Shown: positions 48,552-57,954, counted from the stretch's first letter. The stretch is 64,000 nt of DNA from Pseudoclavibacter helvolus (GCF_014191305.1 NZ_JACHWJ010000012.1:33165-97164); one strand, 5' to 3'. Numbers and translations are program-made. The notes: generated by a model from the letters alone, not told the origin.

Positions 48552-49457
48552 TCAGCGCTGATTTCCGTAGCGGGCGGCGAGGGCTGCGTTGTGCAGGCGA
48601 AGCTGCTCCTCTTCGAGCTCCTCACGGCGACGGGAGGAGCGTTGGTCCCGGCTCCACCACTTCGAGAGCGTGACGATGAGCACGATGAACAGTGGGAGGC
48701 CTCCATACGCCCAAGCCACGCCACCACCGATGGCCTGGTCGACGATCGGCGAGATCCCCAAGGCCTCGGATCGGTTCGCGTACCAGCTGAACAGTGGCGT
48801 GTTCATGATCAAGAGCACGAGCCCGAAGACCGCGTGGACCTGCATTTCGATGAAGGCGTTCAGCAGGCGTGCGGGGTACGACGGCACCCGCGGGAGCGGG
48901 TCGGTGGACCAGAGGGGAACGGCTCCAACGACGCCGAGTAGCAGGAACACGAGCATGGATGCGTCGTGCCCGCCCGGCACGCTCATCACCCAGCTCACAC
49001 CCCCGGTGAAGTAGAACGCGGGGAACACGATGATCGGAATCACAATCGCGACGCCCGGGTTCAGCAGCGCGTAGGCCAGCTTCGAGCGGTATGCACTCAG
49101 CGCGGTGCGCAGCACGATTCGACCAGCTCCCACGTGCGGCGTCGCCCGCAACAGCAGCCGGCCCGGGGCTCCGATGAGCAGCAGCGGTGGTACGAAGACC
49201 ATCACCGTGACCTGCTGGAAGATCAGCACCGACACCAGCTCTCGAGCGTACTCAGAGGTGCTTGAACCGGTAACGCTGAACAGCAGCATGCAGCCGAGCG
49301 CGAAGCTCACGCTCTTGAGGATCGACCACCCGCGCCCGGCGCGCCACAGTCTGATGGCGCCCGCCAGGTATGCGGCCAGCAGGAGTACCGCCAACCACGC
49401 CAACGGTGACGTCGCAGCGTTGCGGAAGGAGAGGAGGTCAGCGATTTCGAACTGCAC
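48552..49457 (-). CDS. ctaG: CtaG-type cytochrome oxidase assembly protein
   Basis: A 301-residue protein with about seven membrane helices of the caa3_CtaG family (VSVLIFQQVTVMVFVPPLLL, AFIEMQVHAVFGLVLLIMN) and a charged C-terminal tail. It resembles the C-terminal half of the CopD-CtaG fusion at 42134-44128. It probably delivers copper to cytochrome oxidase or takes part in copper handling. The GTG at 49457 has GGGAG upstream. It stands alone on the minus strand. Confidence 0.88.
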   Translation of the reverse strand: MQFEIADLLSFRNAATSPLAWLAVLLLAAYLAGAIRLWRAGRGWSILKSVSFALGCMLLFSVTGSSTSEYARELVSVLIFQQVTVMVFVPPLLLIGAPGRLLLRATPHVGAGRIVLRTALSAYRSKLAYALLNPGVAIVIPIIVFPAFYFTGGVSWVMSVPGGHDASMLVFLLLGVVGAVPLWSTDPLPRVPSYPARLLNAFIEMQVHAVFGLVLLIMNTPLFSWYANRSEALGISPIVDQAIGGGVAWAYGGLPLFIVLIVTLSKWWSRDQRSSRRREELEEEQLRLHNAALAARYGNQR

Positions 49458-49565
49458 GGCGAATCTCCCGGAATCAAGTGACGTTGCTTCATCTGCGCAC
49501 CAGCACGCTCCGGTGTGGGGTTGAAAGCTGTTACGCCCAGGAGCTTCGGCTGCAGGTGGCGCTGA

Positions 49566-50654
49566 CTATTCTCCCTGGATCGTGACCACGGTGGAGGGCA
49601 CGTTGTTCTGCTTGAGGAACTCCTGGGCATCGATTTTCTGTCCGGACGCGTCCTGCAGTTCGAGATGCAGGTGCGGGCCAGTGGACACGCCAGTGTTGCC
49701 GATGAGTCCGACCTGATCGCCCACCTTCACGGCGTCGCCCAGCTGGAGTGTCACGGAACCTTGCAGCATGTGGGCATACCGACTCTGGTAGGTCTGTCCG
49801 TTGATGACGTGCTCGAGAACGACGTTGACTCCGAACCCGCCGTTGTCCACCGGAGTGACGCTGACAACCGTACCCCCGGCGATCGCACCGATGGGTGTCC
49901 CTTGGGCTGGAGCCATATCCAGTCCCATGTGGTTCGTGCTGCCGATGCCGCCTGGGGAGACGCGAGGTCCGAATCCATCCGTGATCGGAACCCCGACCGG
50001 GAAGGGCCACTGCACGGTAGCTGTCAGGTCGTTGCTGAACGTTCCTCGATCGGTCAGTCCGCCGCTGAGGTTCGCGACTGTTGCGGACCCCATCGTTGTC
50101 ACCGCGTAGGTCGAGCCCCGATCGCTCGGAGTTGCTTCCCCATCGGTGACCGTCAGTGTCTGGCTGGGCAAGCTCGAGACCGCGTTCGCCAACGCTGCTG
50201 ACTCAGACCCCACGGCAAGGTCCTGCCGGACCGCCATTGTTGCGGCGGGAAGGGTCGTAAACGCTGCAAGGCTCCCTGCGACCCCAAGGGCCGCGACCCC
50301 GATACCGCTGCGCACGAGCAGGGAACGAGCATTTCGCCGTGAGTTGGGCGTCTCACGCTTGGACGGTTGCTTGTCCGCAGCGCCGGCTTCCTGCGCAGCC
50401 CGCTCGTTGCGCCCGAAGCTCGCAGGAGTCTCCACAGCGACGTCCGGACCTGCCGTGGGAGCCTTCGGAGAGGTCTGCGCTCGCTCGGCAGGGGCAGTGT
50501 GGGCTCGTTCAGCTTCGCGACGGGCGCGGCGAGAGGCGAATACCTCTGGCAACGAGGCTCCGGCCTCGGACGTGCCTCGAAGCCCGGTCGTCTGGAGTTG
50601 CCGTTCGCTCTCGCGAGCTGCTCGTCGAGTCAGTGGCATGGGGTCCGGCTGCAT
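49566..50654 (-). CDS. M23-family peptidoglycan endopeptidase
   Basis: A 362-residue protein: a basic, Ala/Pro-rich N-terminal region of about 110 residues that is presumably cytoplasmic, one membrane helix (about 113-135), and a C-terminal M23 domain with the first zinc ligands in NHMGLDMAP and the HLHLEL motif. It cleaves peptidoglycan cross-links outside the membrane. The ATG at 50654 has GGAG upstream; a TTG six codons earlier is less likely. The long N-terminus is typical of actinobacterial M23 proteins. Confidence 0.88.
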   Translation of the reverse strand: MQPDPMPLTRRAARESERQLQTTGLRGTSEAGASLPEVFASRRARREAERAHTAPAERAQTSPKAPTAGPDVAVETPASFGRNERAAQEAGAADKQPSKRETPNSRRNARSLLVRSGIGVAALGVAGSLAAFTTLPAATMAVRQDLAVGSESAALANAVSSLPSQTLTVTDGEATPSDRGSTYAVTTMGSATVANLSGGLTDRGTFSNDLTATVQWPFPVGVPITDGFGPRVSPGGIGSTNHMGLDMAPAQGTPIGAIAGGTVVSVTPVDNGGFGVNVVLEHVINGQTYQSRYAHMLQGSVTLQLGDAVKVGDQVGLIGNTGVSTGPHLHLELQDASGQKIDAQEFLKQNNVPSTVVTIQGE

Positions 50655-50801
50655 GTCGCGTGTCTCCTGCAAGTCGTCTGCCCGCTGGTCGGGATCCGAG
50701 ATTACGGTAACAGAAACATCACGATTGTCACAGAAAAATAACGACAGCGGGTGCTGTCGCCTGCCCCGTGGCCGACTTCCGTGTGATGTTGGGGGCGAGG
50801 A

Positions 50802-51395
50802 CTACTCCTGGGGGTACGCCCACTCAATGCCGGTCAAGGCATTTGGTCCAGTGAGGATCAATGCACCTGCGGGGGTGGGGACATCGAACACGATCGCACC
50901 GTGCACGGACTCTCCAGGCCCGATCGCGGTGGGCAAGTAGGCGTCTGCCTCGAGGCAGCTCGTAGCCGTAGCTGACCCCACCTGTCCGTCAACCAGCTCG
51001 CCCTGGTCATCCACCGCAGTCCAGGCCGACGGGTCAAGCTTCACGCTCTCCTGAAGATCGGGGGCCGTCCGGCCCTCGAAATTGAACTGCACGAAGAACC
51101 CATTCTCGGGTTCGGCGCTGGGATCGCCGGTGCAGGACGGTCCGACCACGATGCTCGTGACCGCGAACTCGGCAAGCACACCAGCGTCTCCCGCAGCTCC
51201 GATCCGCATCGGCTCACCGGTCGTCTTCACGATGTTGCCCCGCTCGTTCCTGACAGGCGACTCGACGGGCAATGACGGTGATGCCTGAGTCGGCTCTTCC
51301 CCCACTGTCGGGCCGTAGGTCGTGTCCAGTGGAGCGGAAGCGCATCCCGTCAAGGCGAACATGGCGGTGAAGGCTACGAGAACACGTTTACGCAT
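50802..51395 (-). CDS. Putative lipoprotein, DUF4352-like beta-sandwich
   Basis: A 197-residue lipoprotein with lipobox ALTGC and an extracytoplasmic beta-rich domain ('FFVQFNFEGRTAPDL', 'SVHGAIVFDVPTPAGALILT') that resembles DUF4352/TelA-type beta-sandwich lipoproteins. ATG at 51395 is preceded by TATCGT with a 6-nt gap, so the mRNA is probably leaderless. Function is unknown. Confidence 0.7.
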   Translation of the reverse strand: MRKRVLVAFTAMFALTGCASAPLDTTYGPTVGEEPTQASPSLPVESPVRNERGNIVKTTGEPMRIGAAGDAGVLAEFAVTSIVVGPSCTGDPSAEPENGFFVQFNFEGRTAPDLQESVKLDPSAWTAVDDQGELVDGQVGSATATSCLEADAYLPTAIGPGESVHGAIVFDVPTPAGALILTGPNALTGIEWAYPQE

Positions 51396-51401
51396 GCTGA
51401 C

Positions 51402-51407
51402 ACGATA
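51402..51407 (-). promoter_or_regulatory. -10 box of leaderless lipoprotein gene
   Basis: TATCGT on the minus strand ends 6 nt before the ATG at 51395. Confidence 0.4.
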
Positions 51408-51557
51408 GGGCCAGGCGTGAACAGCCAAACGGCTCTGGCGTAAGAGCCGATGTCACCTGTTGAGTCGCGAACTGCGCAAGGTCGGGGCTCACAGACGCGG
51501 CCCATCCCCAAGAGGACCTCAACCCAGAGAACGTCGAAGTAGCATCTGCGAGGCGAG

Positions 51558-52220
51558 CTATAGGCGCGTGATCGGAACCGTCAATCCGCCGAGGGTCGGA
51601 GGGTGTGTGCCCCCTGCAATTTTCGGAGACTCGACATTGGCCGGCTTGGCAGTCTGTAGTCGTCGATAGAGTGTGGCGCGCGAAATGCCAAGATTGCGGG
51701 CGACCTCAGCCACCGGCACATCGGCCGCGATCAAATGCGCGGCGTTGCTCAGTTGGCTGTCGCTGACCTTCCGGGGTCGCCCCCCGAGATCGGCTCCCGC
51801 AGCTCGTCGCTTGCTCACTGAGTCCAGAACTCGTTCGCGTCTGATCTCGAGCTCCATCTGCGCGAGCGCGGCCATCACGGTAAACACCATCGACCCCATG
51901 GGGGTCGATGTGTCCACGTCTCCCCCACCGAGATTCAGCACCCGCAGGGCGACACCATTGGCGCGGAGGTCCTCCGCCAACGTCAGCATGTTGCCAGTCG
52001 AGCGCCCCAGACGGTCGAGGGTGGTCACCACGAGCGTGTCTCCATGCTCCAGGGCTCGCAGTGCTATGTCCAAGGAGGGCCGCGAGGCGTTCGCGCCAGA
52101 CGCTCCCCGATCGACATAAAGGTCGTCAGCGCGCACTCCAGCTGCCCGGAGGTCGAGCTCCTGCCGGTCGGTGTCCTGGCGTCGAGTCGAAACGCGGGCG
52201 TAGCCAATGAGTTTGGGCAC
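51558..52220 (-). CDS. Serine recombinase (resolvase/invertase family)
   Basis: A 220-residue small serine recombinase: catalytic Ser in GYARVST (Ser11), the Arg-rich active-site helix TLDRLGRSTGNM, 'MAALAQMELEIRRERV', and a C-terminal HTH (VAEVARNLGISRATLYRRL). The GTG at 52220 has CAGGAG upstream. It is a resolvase of a Tn3-like element or an invertase, but no partner transposase is intact nearby; the IS3 relic next to it is unrelated. The tail after the HTH (about 27 residues) is extra. Confidence 0.92.
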   Translation of the reverse strand: MPKLIGYARVSTRRQDTDRQELDLRAAGVRADDLYVDRGASGANASRPSLDIALRALEHGDTLVVTTLDRLGRSTGNMLTLAEDLRANGVALRVLNLGGGDVDTSTPMGSMVFTVMAALAQMELEIRRERVLDSVSKRRAAGADLGGRPRKVSDSQLSNAAHLIAADVPVAEVARNLGISRATLYRRLQTAKPANVESPKIAGGTHPPTLGGLTVPITRL

Positions 52221-52294
52221 GATTCTCCTGTCGCAAAACCAACGGTGGTTACGCGACTCTACCGACCCAGTTGTGACACATAGTTATGAGAATC
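52221..52294. repeat. GATTCTC / GAGAATC inverted repeat upstream of the resolvase
   Basis: GATTCTC at 52221-52227 and GAGAATC at 52288-52294 flank a 60-bp segment directly upstream of the resolvase gene, with TTGTGACACATAG near the second arm. It may be part of a res site. Confidence 0.35.
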
Positions 52295-52895
52295 GCGAGC
52301 CGCGGAAAACCGGCCGCCACTCCCCCGGCTGTGCGTACTGAGTGAGACGTCGCGAAACCCATGGGTTTCGCGACGAACAGGAGCCGACTAGGCCCGTGGT
52401 GGTCGTCCATGTTGTGGCGCGGACCACGTCTCCGACCATGGTGCCTGTGATGGCTCGTGGCGAGCCTCGACCTTGCCTCCAGTATCGCTGGGGCTAGCGG
52501 CGACCTGCACGCCCTGCTCTCGCAGACCCGCACGATCGACAGAGCTGCGAGCCGCTCGAATCTGATCCGGTCGAAGAAGCCCGCGACCTGCGGTGCGGGG
52601 TCGGGTCCCCCGCGAAGCAAGTCGGCGCGGCTTTCAATGCCACGACGTCGTTCCGAAGCCGCTTGGTCGAGACGTGGAGCCGAGTACCTCCGCGCACTCC
52701 CGTTGGTTCGGTCGTCACGGTCACCCGTGTCGATCTAGGCCTGTAGTACAGCAACGATTCCGCGCTAGCGCCCTCTTGTCTCGCCACGGCAGTGATCGCT
52801 TTCGCTCGCGACGCATGCTCGCTGCTGTGGTCGCGTACGAGCCGCACTGCTCGCTCCCGCAGGGAGGGGTCAATCTTCTCTGGCAGAGATGCCAT
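52249..52895 (-). pseudogene. Degraded IS3-family transposase remnant
   Basis: From the ATG at 52895 about 48 residues match an IS3-type OrfA start (LRERAVRLVRDHSSEHASRA, ITAVARQEGASAESL). The frame then breaks, and shifted fragments follow: RLRNDVVALKA-like and, in another frame to 52249, 'PQVAGFFDRIRFERL', which resembles the OrfA-OrfB junction region. Several indels and loss of the rest of OrfB show a dead element. TGAACC near 52929-52934 (minus strand reading outward) may be its end. Confidence 0.65.
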
Positions 52896-52935
52896 CCTTC
52901 AACTTGAAAGGAGACAACACTAAAACCAGGATGGT

Positions 52936-53325
52936 TCAGGGGGACATCGGATCGTTATGCACGCCCAACTCAAAGAGAGCGCCTCCCCAAACTAGCTGAC
53001 CAGCGACAATGCCGAGAACGCTCGCAGCGATGGTCATAGCCAAGCCGATAGCTAGTCCTTTCCAACGCCAGCCTCGCCACCCAAGGGGCAGAAGTAGTCC
53101 GAGGCTTAGAAGGTGGGCCAACGCGAGCGGGGCCGCTCCGACAACCGCGCCGAATCCAGCCATCGTCGTGTTCGCGGCGAGCGCCTTGGACTGATCGGTT
53201 TGCGCCTCAAATTGAGCGAGGCCGTACCAGTTCCAAGAGACCACCATCACGACAAAGATCATGCCGACCGAGATCCAGAAACCAGTTTGGGTCCCTCGTG
53301 CAGTCACAGGTTGGGATTCACTCAT
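52936..53325 (-). CDS. Small polytopic membrane protein
   Basis: A 129-residue protein with three membrane helices (about 16-37, 55-80 and 88-112) and Trp-rich loops (GWRGWRWKG). AGGTAGG precedes the ATG at 53325. No family recognised. It lies between the IS3 relic and the phage-like lysis genes on the same strand but is separated from the latter by 244 bp and a terminator. Confidence 0.6.
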   Translation of the reverse strand: MSESQPVTARGTQTGFWISVGMIFVVMVVSWNWYGLAQFEAQTDQSKALAANTTMAGFGAVVGAAPLALAHLLSLGLLLPLGWRGWRWKGLAIGLAMTIAASVLGIVAGQLVWGGALFELGVHNDPMSP

Positions 53326-53480
53326 GGATTCAACCTACCTGGCGCCCGACGCCAGTCCCTGAAGTACGGGAGGCCCGCTTGGGAAGGGGCCTGAGGAGAC
53401 TTGAGAGTTCATCCTCTACTCGTCACCAGGGGCGCGACTGCCGACTGGTGCCTGTGTTCTTGACTGGTGCTTAGTTGAGA

Positions 53481-53514
53481 AGTGGGCCCATGGCCTGAAG
53501 GGCATGGACCCACT
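53481..53514. terminator. Hairpin terminator after the DUF1906 lysin gene
   Basis: AGTGGG-c-CCATG and CATGG-a-CCCACT form an imperfect 11-bp stem with a 10-nt loop, flanked by a T run on the plus side. It lies 56 bp after the lysin stop on the minus strand. Confidence 0.6.
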
Positions 53515-53569
53515 TTCACTGAAACGTGCCTCGAGGGGGTAACTCTCGAACCAGTTGCGATGGGACTAC

Positions 53570-55789
53570 TCAGCGAAAGGAGTGATGCCACCGTTCGATC
53601 GTGTAGTACAGCTGCGCGCGCCTGCGGCCGTATCGCATGGCGGCATCGTTCTCGCCGTTGTATCGGTAGCACATCGAGATGACTTGGCTTGGGGTGAGGT
53701 TGCGCAGCGTGCTTGGGGGTGCTGCTGCTTCTCGTGTCGCTGCTTCCATCATCATCGTGAACATCGCTGACATGATGTTGTACTCAGGGTCTGTGCTGAG
53801 TTTCTTCCACACAGCCCACATGTCCCGCCAATTGGAGGCGTTGAGCTTCGGTTCGCTGATCAAGCCGGTGTCGATCGCCCAGTTCCGAGCTCCGATCGCG
53901 GTTTTCGCGAAGATCTGGCACCAGCCAGTTGAAGAATCGGACCGACTCGTCGGGAGTGGGGTGACCCCAGCCTCCATCGCTGAGTAGTAGTCCCGAACAA
54001 GCCTGTCGGCGAAGACATCGACCGGGTTGGTGACCATTCCTTCCCAGATGACAGGAGTGAGAATGAGTGCCTTGCGAACCTTGTACTTCGTCGCGAGGTT
54101 CGTGATGAACTGATCCTTGGCGCGAACGTTCGCGGATATTTTTGCTCGATTGGTGTGCATGACCGCTTGCTGTTCAGTGGAGTCTGCGTAATACAGGCAG
54201 GCTTTAAACCAGTCCTCCTCGAAATTTGACCATTTGGAAGACGGTACCAGAGGATCGTTTCCGACGCTAATTGCTGGCCCGAGGGAACCGAAGCCGAGAT
54301 CGCGTCCGGAAGTGATGTTCTTGTCGATCTCAACTTGACCAAGGCCAGCCCCGACCGTGAGTGTCTGGACCTGATCAAAAGACCAGTTTCCTGGGAGGCG
54401 GTGAGCGAGATTGCCCGTGTACATCGTAGACATATCGGAAACGAAACTGTATGTGGCGTACCCGGCTGCAGTGACCATGGTGCACACGTTCCTGGCCCCG
54501 TAGACGCCAATCTTATAATTCAGGCCCAGCTCTGCAATCCGTTCGTGAATTCCCTTGAAATAAGGAATAACGAGGTCCTGTACCTGGCTAGGGTAGGCGT
54601 CGAAGTCCACAGCGAAATAGATAGTTGTACCGGTGGGAATTCGATAAGCCCAGGCGGCATTTGCTGCCTCAGCTCCCACTTCAAGTCCTCGCGCGTAAGT
54701 GAAGTGTTCGATTTCACTTCCACCGGTCTGGAAAATCGGGAATACTCGCTTACCAGCGGCAAAAATTCGCTCCAGTTCCCCTGCTTTGATATGCTTGTCT
54801 GGATCGAAGTCTGGAGTATTAGTGAGGTAGCGACCAAAGTAGCTGTAGCCAGCGCTTGTGAGAGCCGTGAGTCGCTGTGGTGTGAGCGTGCTGATGCAGT
54901 CGGCTGCCGTTCCTGGGCGGTCCGGATCTCCTGTGCTGACCAAGAGAGAGCCCCACGTAGCTACGTCCACCTTGCCGGTGATGGGCAAAGCGACGAATGA
55001 CTGGAAGGCGCGAACCGCAGTTGTTGTTGCCGCTCCGTACGTCCCGGTCACAGCGACGTTGTGACCGTTGAAAAGCAGTGCCGCATGGAGTAGGTGGACG
55101 AAGTGCTTGCTACTGTCCGTGGCTCCGGACGAAAGATTGGCCTGGGTTCCTAGTCCGCTCTTGGTGGCCGGGCCGAAGTTTCCATTTGCAACGCCGTCCG
55201 CGAGGCCGATTTCATATTGAAGAGCGAACATTAGCGCTCGCTGGACGTCGCGGCTGTAATGGCCATCTGCCGGGATGATGAAAAAGTCCTTCCGGTTCAA
55301 GTATCGACCATTTAGCATCCTCTGTGCGACTCGAATATTCGTGTTGCCGCCGTCTACGACAACATATGCATCTGTGGTGAGCAGTGCTTTGAAGAGCTTG
55401 GGCTCGACAGAGCCATCGCCTGGAGTCAGGCCGATGTCCGTTCGAAGTTTCTGGACCCCAGCTTGGGTAACGCTGTCCCATGTGCCGGCCATAGAACCAT
55501 TGCCGCCGTTGTAGCCCTTGCAGTAGAGGCCTGCCCTCGCGATCCGAATTACGTTCTTGTTGCCCGTGGTGTTCTTCACTGGTCCTAGTGTTGTTAATGC
55601 GGTCAATGTTCCTGGACCAAAACTGTCGGAAAGTGTTGTAATTCCGAGTTCGTACTGAAGTGCTCTGGTAAGTGCGTAAAGCGTCTTCCAGCCACTTTCG
55701 CCGTCTACCATTACCGGCTCGATCCCGGGAACTGAGGCGTAGGTGGTGTTGATCCAGGTTTGGACGTTGGTGACCCATGGGTCGGACAT
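53570..55789 (-). CDS. Large phage-type lysin with DUF1906 glycoside hydrolase-like domain
   Basis: A 739-residue modular protein without a signal peptide. Three peptidoglycan-binding-like repeats occupy residues about 1-290 (GWKTLYALTRALQYELG, 'VQKLRTDIGLTPGDGSVEP', 'AVRAFQSFVALPITGKVDVA'). A DUF1906/Rv2525c-like TIM-barrel domain follows (about 305-500: TSAGYSYFGRYLTN, IYFAVDFDA). The last 230 residues form a separate domain with 'SSTGWCQIFAKTAIGA' seen in tail-lysin proteins. Codon use is less GC-biased than in the flanking metal genes. It ends a five-gene lysis block. Confidence 0.85.
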   Translation of the reverse strand: MSDPWVTNVQTWINTTYASVPGIEPVMVDGESGWKTLYALTRALQYELGITTLSDSFGPGTLTALTTLGPVKNTTGNKNVIRIARAGLYCKGYNGGNGSMAGTWDSVTQAGVQKLRTDIGLTPGDGSVEPKLFKALLTTDAYVVVDGGNTNIRVAQRMLNGRYLNRKDFFIIPADGHYSRDVQRALMFALQYEIGLADGVANGNFGPATKSGLGTQANLSSGATDSSKHFVHLLHAALLFNGHNVAVTGTYGAATTTAVRAFQSFVALPITGKVDVATWGSLLVSTGDPDRPGTAADCISTLTPQRLTALTSAGYSYFGRYLTNTPDFDPDKHIKAGELERIFAAGKRVFPIFQTGGSEIEHFTYARGLEVGAEAANAAWAYRIPTGTTIYFAVDFDAYPSQVQDLVIPYFKGIHERIAELGLNYKIGVYGARNVCTMVTAAGYATYSFVSDMSTMYTGNLAHRLPGNWSFDQVQTLTVGAGLGQVEIDKNITSGRDLGFGSLGPAISVGNDPLVPSSKWSNFEEDWFKACLYYADSTEQQAVMHTNRAKISANVRAKDQFITNLATKYKVRKALILTPVIWEGMVTNPVDVFADRLVRDYYSAMEAGVTPLPTSRSDSSTGWCQIFAKTAIGARNWAIDTGLISEPKLNASNWRDMWAVWKKLSTDPEYNIMSAMFTMMMEAATREAAAPPSTLRNLTPSQVISMCYRYNGENDAAMRYGRRRAQLYYTIERWHHSFR

Positions 55790-55928
55790 GGTGTGCTCCT
55801 TGTGGTTGGTGTTCTTCTTAGGGGTTCAGCACTGAACAGCGCGGTTTTTGGGCGCGATGGATCGCGCTGGCGGGGTGCCGCTGCGCTGAGAGGTGCTGAA
55901 GTGTGTGGGTGTGGCCGGGGTGCGGGGT

Positions 55929-56240
55929 CTAGCCGGGGGCGCCGGTGTTCTGCAGGGCGGTGGCGGTGCCGGTGGGTTTCCAGAGGCCGTAGTGAAGGCC
56001 AACGGCGATGAGGAACGAGGGCAGCGCGAGGAGGAGTCCGGTGCCGACGTCATAGAGGTGCCCTTGCTGCCACGCGTTGATCGCTTCCGCGAGCAGCGCG
56101 GAGATAAGGGCGAGGCCGGCGAGGAGCCAGGCTTTCCTGGCCGCGGAGGTCACGCGTGTGGTGACGAGGGCGACGAGCAGCGGGAGCACTGTGGAGAAAA
56201 CGAGCTGTCCGATGAGGACCGGGTCAAGGGTGAAAGTCAT
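55929..56240 (-). CDS. Holin-like membrane protein
   Basis: A 103-residue protein with three hydrophobic segments (about 8-27, 36-57 and 64-87) and a short polar tail, the size and topology of a phage holin. It lies between the amidase block and the large lysin gene, the normal site of a holin. Holins open the membrane to release endolysin. The 140 bp to the next gene show no other frame worth calling. Confidence 0.65.
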   Translation of the reverse strand: MTFTLDPVLIGQLVFSTVLPLLVALVTTRVTSAARKAWLLAGLALISALLAEAINAWQQGHLYDVGTGLLLALPSFLIAVGLHYGLWKPTGTATALQNTGAPG

Positions 56241-56251
56241 GGGCTGGGGTC

Positions 56252-56623
56252 CTAGCGGGGTAGCCCGTCGGGCCAGGCCGGCGGTGGAGGTGGAAGTTCG
56301 TTGTAGATGTGGGCGCGGAGGGTGTGGGCATAGTCGCGGTAGCCCTCGGCGCGGTGCTCAAGGCGTTCCATGCGCTCGTCTTGCACGGTCGCTCGTCGGT
56401 CCTGGTCGGACGCGCGCGCATCGGCGTCGTTCCGGTACCCGTGGAGCTCTTCCTGGAGTTGGTCGATCATCTGCTGTTCGTTGGAGCGTTTGTTCGCTTC
56501 CGCTTGGACCGCAGTAGTGCGGGCAGAAGCTCGAGCGGAGAGGAGGTGTCCTGCGATGGCGCCGCACACTGTGAGCACAACTCCGCCGAGGCTGAGCAGC
56601 GCAATGATGAGCGGCTCGACCAT
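56252..56623 (-). CDS. DUF2746-like membrane-anchored coiled-coil phage protein
   Basis: A 123-residue protein with an N-terminal membrane helix (about 5-30) followed by a long charged helix (about 35-100: QAEANKRSNEQQMIDQLQEE) and a Pro-rich end. This matches DUF2746-like proteins encoded near lysis genes of actinophages, where they may act as spanin-like or holin-partner proteins. It shares TGATG with the amidase gene, so it is translated with it. Confidence 0.6.
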   Translation of the reverse strand: MVEPLIIALLSLGGVVLTVCGAIAGHLLSARASARTTAVQAEANKRSNEQQMIDQLQEELHGYRNDADARASDQDRRATVQDERMERLEHRAEGYRDYAHTLRAHIYNELPPPPPAWPDGLPR

Positions 56624-57432
56624 CAACTGGCCAGGAGTTTCGTGACGTCGGCGCGCAGCGGGTTGATGTTGCTCGATTCGCGGGCCTGTTCGCTGATCAG
56701 AGTGATCTGCGCGGCGTAGAGGCGGATCGGGTCGGACTTCATGCCGCACTGTTGCAGCAGGGACTGGATGGCGTAGACCGTGTCCATGCTCTGGATGTGG
56801 GAGGCACCAGTGGAGGTGACGAGGTAGATGGCGCCGTCTTCGACGCGGGAAACGAGCACCATGAGTTCCTCCAGGAGGTGTCGAACTTGCTTGAGTGGGT
56901 GTGGGGCGCCGGTGGCGAGTTGCTGTCGGCGACGTTCTGCGGTGGTGAAAATCCAGTCGAGGTTCAACCCGCCGGGGCAGGCCGTTTGGTAGGAGACTCC
57001 CCACTTCAGGTACATCTCGCCGTGCCCGTAAAGGGAGAAGTTGGTGGTGGAGCGTTCGATGATGAAGCCGTTCTCGAACGCGATGTCCGCGCACCGGTTC
57101 GCGACGGTCTCGTGAGCGGCGTCAGAGACGGGCCACCCGGAAGCGTCGCCAAGTGCCGCGTTGCAAATCTCCATGGTGTGCGCCTGCGCATCGAAGGTCG
57201 CGGACCCGGAGGTCCAGGCCCTGGCTCCACGCTCGACAACCTCGATGAGCTCCCCGTTCGCGCCGACGACGTCGTTGGACGAGACCTCTCGGCTGCCACT
57301 GACCATCATGTCGACGACGCTGCGCCACGACGTGGACGTGGCGTGATGCAGCTGCAGAGCGCGCACTTTCGATCCATGCCGGGACGACTTCTGGTTCGTG
57401 CGGAAGGTGTGATCAATCGTCGCGAGTGGCAT
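56623..57432 (-). CDS. N-acetylmuramoyl-L-alanine amidase-type endolysin
   Basis: A 269-residue protein. An Amidase_2 fold is suggested by VRALQLHHATSTSWRSVVDM near the N-terminus, containing the zinc-ligand His, and by the later HETVANRCADIAFENGF helix. The C-terminal third is a separate helical domain. GGAAGG lies eight nt before the ATG at 57432. It would cleave the sugar-peptide bond of peptidoglycan. It overlaps the upstream gene by 20 bp. The amidase call is inferred from motif spacing and location. Confidence 0.65.
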   Translation of the reverse strand: MPLATIDHTFRTNQKSSRHGSKVRALQLHHATSTSWRSVVDMMVSGSREVSSNDVVGANGELIEVVERGARAWTSGSATFDAQAHTMEICNAALGDASGWPVSDAAHETVANRCADIAFENGFIIERSTTNFSLYGHGEMYLKWGVSYQTACPGGLNLDWIFTTAERRRQQLATGAPHPLKQVRHLLEELMVLVSRVEDGAIYLVTSTGASHIQSMDTVYAIQSLLQQCGMKSDPIRLYAAQITLISEQARESSNINPLRADVTKLLAS

Positions 57433-57883
57433 GGCCGTGACCTTCCGGACTGGGTGGGAGCGGGACGGAGTTGACGGCCGCGTCCCAGGCGGCTTGCGTG
57501 AACTCCGCGCTGCTCGGGTACGGGCGCCAGGCTGACGACTCGTCGAGGGGTGCTGGTTCGGGGGGTGTGTGTCGGAGAACGAACACCCACGCGATCCGGG
57601 CGCACTCCCCCGCGGCCAGGTCACCGATGCGCGCCGCACCGTCCACGTCTCGGGCGATCGTGACGCCAGGATGAGCGCTGGGATGGCGGCCGAAGAACAT
57701 CTCAAGTTCGGTGTCCATCACACGTGCGAGGTCGAGGTCGTCGATAATGATGTGGCACGGTTCGCTCGAATTGTTCAGGAGCGTGATCTGCGTGATTCGG
57801 CCCGCGGAATCGCGACGGAGCGAACCGATCAGGCCATTGATGCTCTCGCCTTCGGTGAGAAGTTGCGTGATGAATGTCGTCAT
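57413..57883 (-). CDS. Phage-type hypothetical protein upstream of the amidase
   Basis: A 156-residue soluble protein, strand-rich at the N-terminus (IGSLRRDSAGRITQITLLNN, CHIIIDDLDL) with a Pro-rich C-terminus. GGAAG precedes the ATG. It overlaps the amidase start by 20 bp and is the first gene of the lysis block. It may be a minor tail or fibre-type remnant. No family recognised. Confidence 0.55.
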   Translation of the reverse strand: MTTFITQLLTEGESINGLIGSLRRDSAGRITQITLLNNSSEPCHIIIDDLDLARVMDTELEMFFGRHPSAHPGVTIARDVDGAARIGDLAAGECARIAWVFVLRHTPPEPAPLDESSAWRPYPSSAEFTQAAWDAAVNSVPLPPSPEGHGHATRDD

Positions 57884-57954
57884 GTTCTTCCTAGTCGGGA
57901 TGAGCGGTTCGGTGGGCCCTCGTTGGTTCGGGGTGGACTGACTGGAGGTACGAT

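Noticed and set aside
55790..55928. Possible small gene between the DUF1906 lysin and holin-like genes
   Set aside because: Frames here are Cys/Arg/Pro-rich without a ribosome site and overlap the holin gene out of frame.
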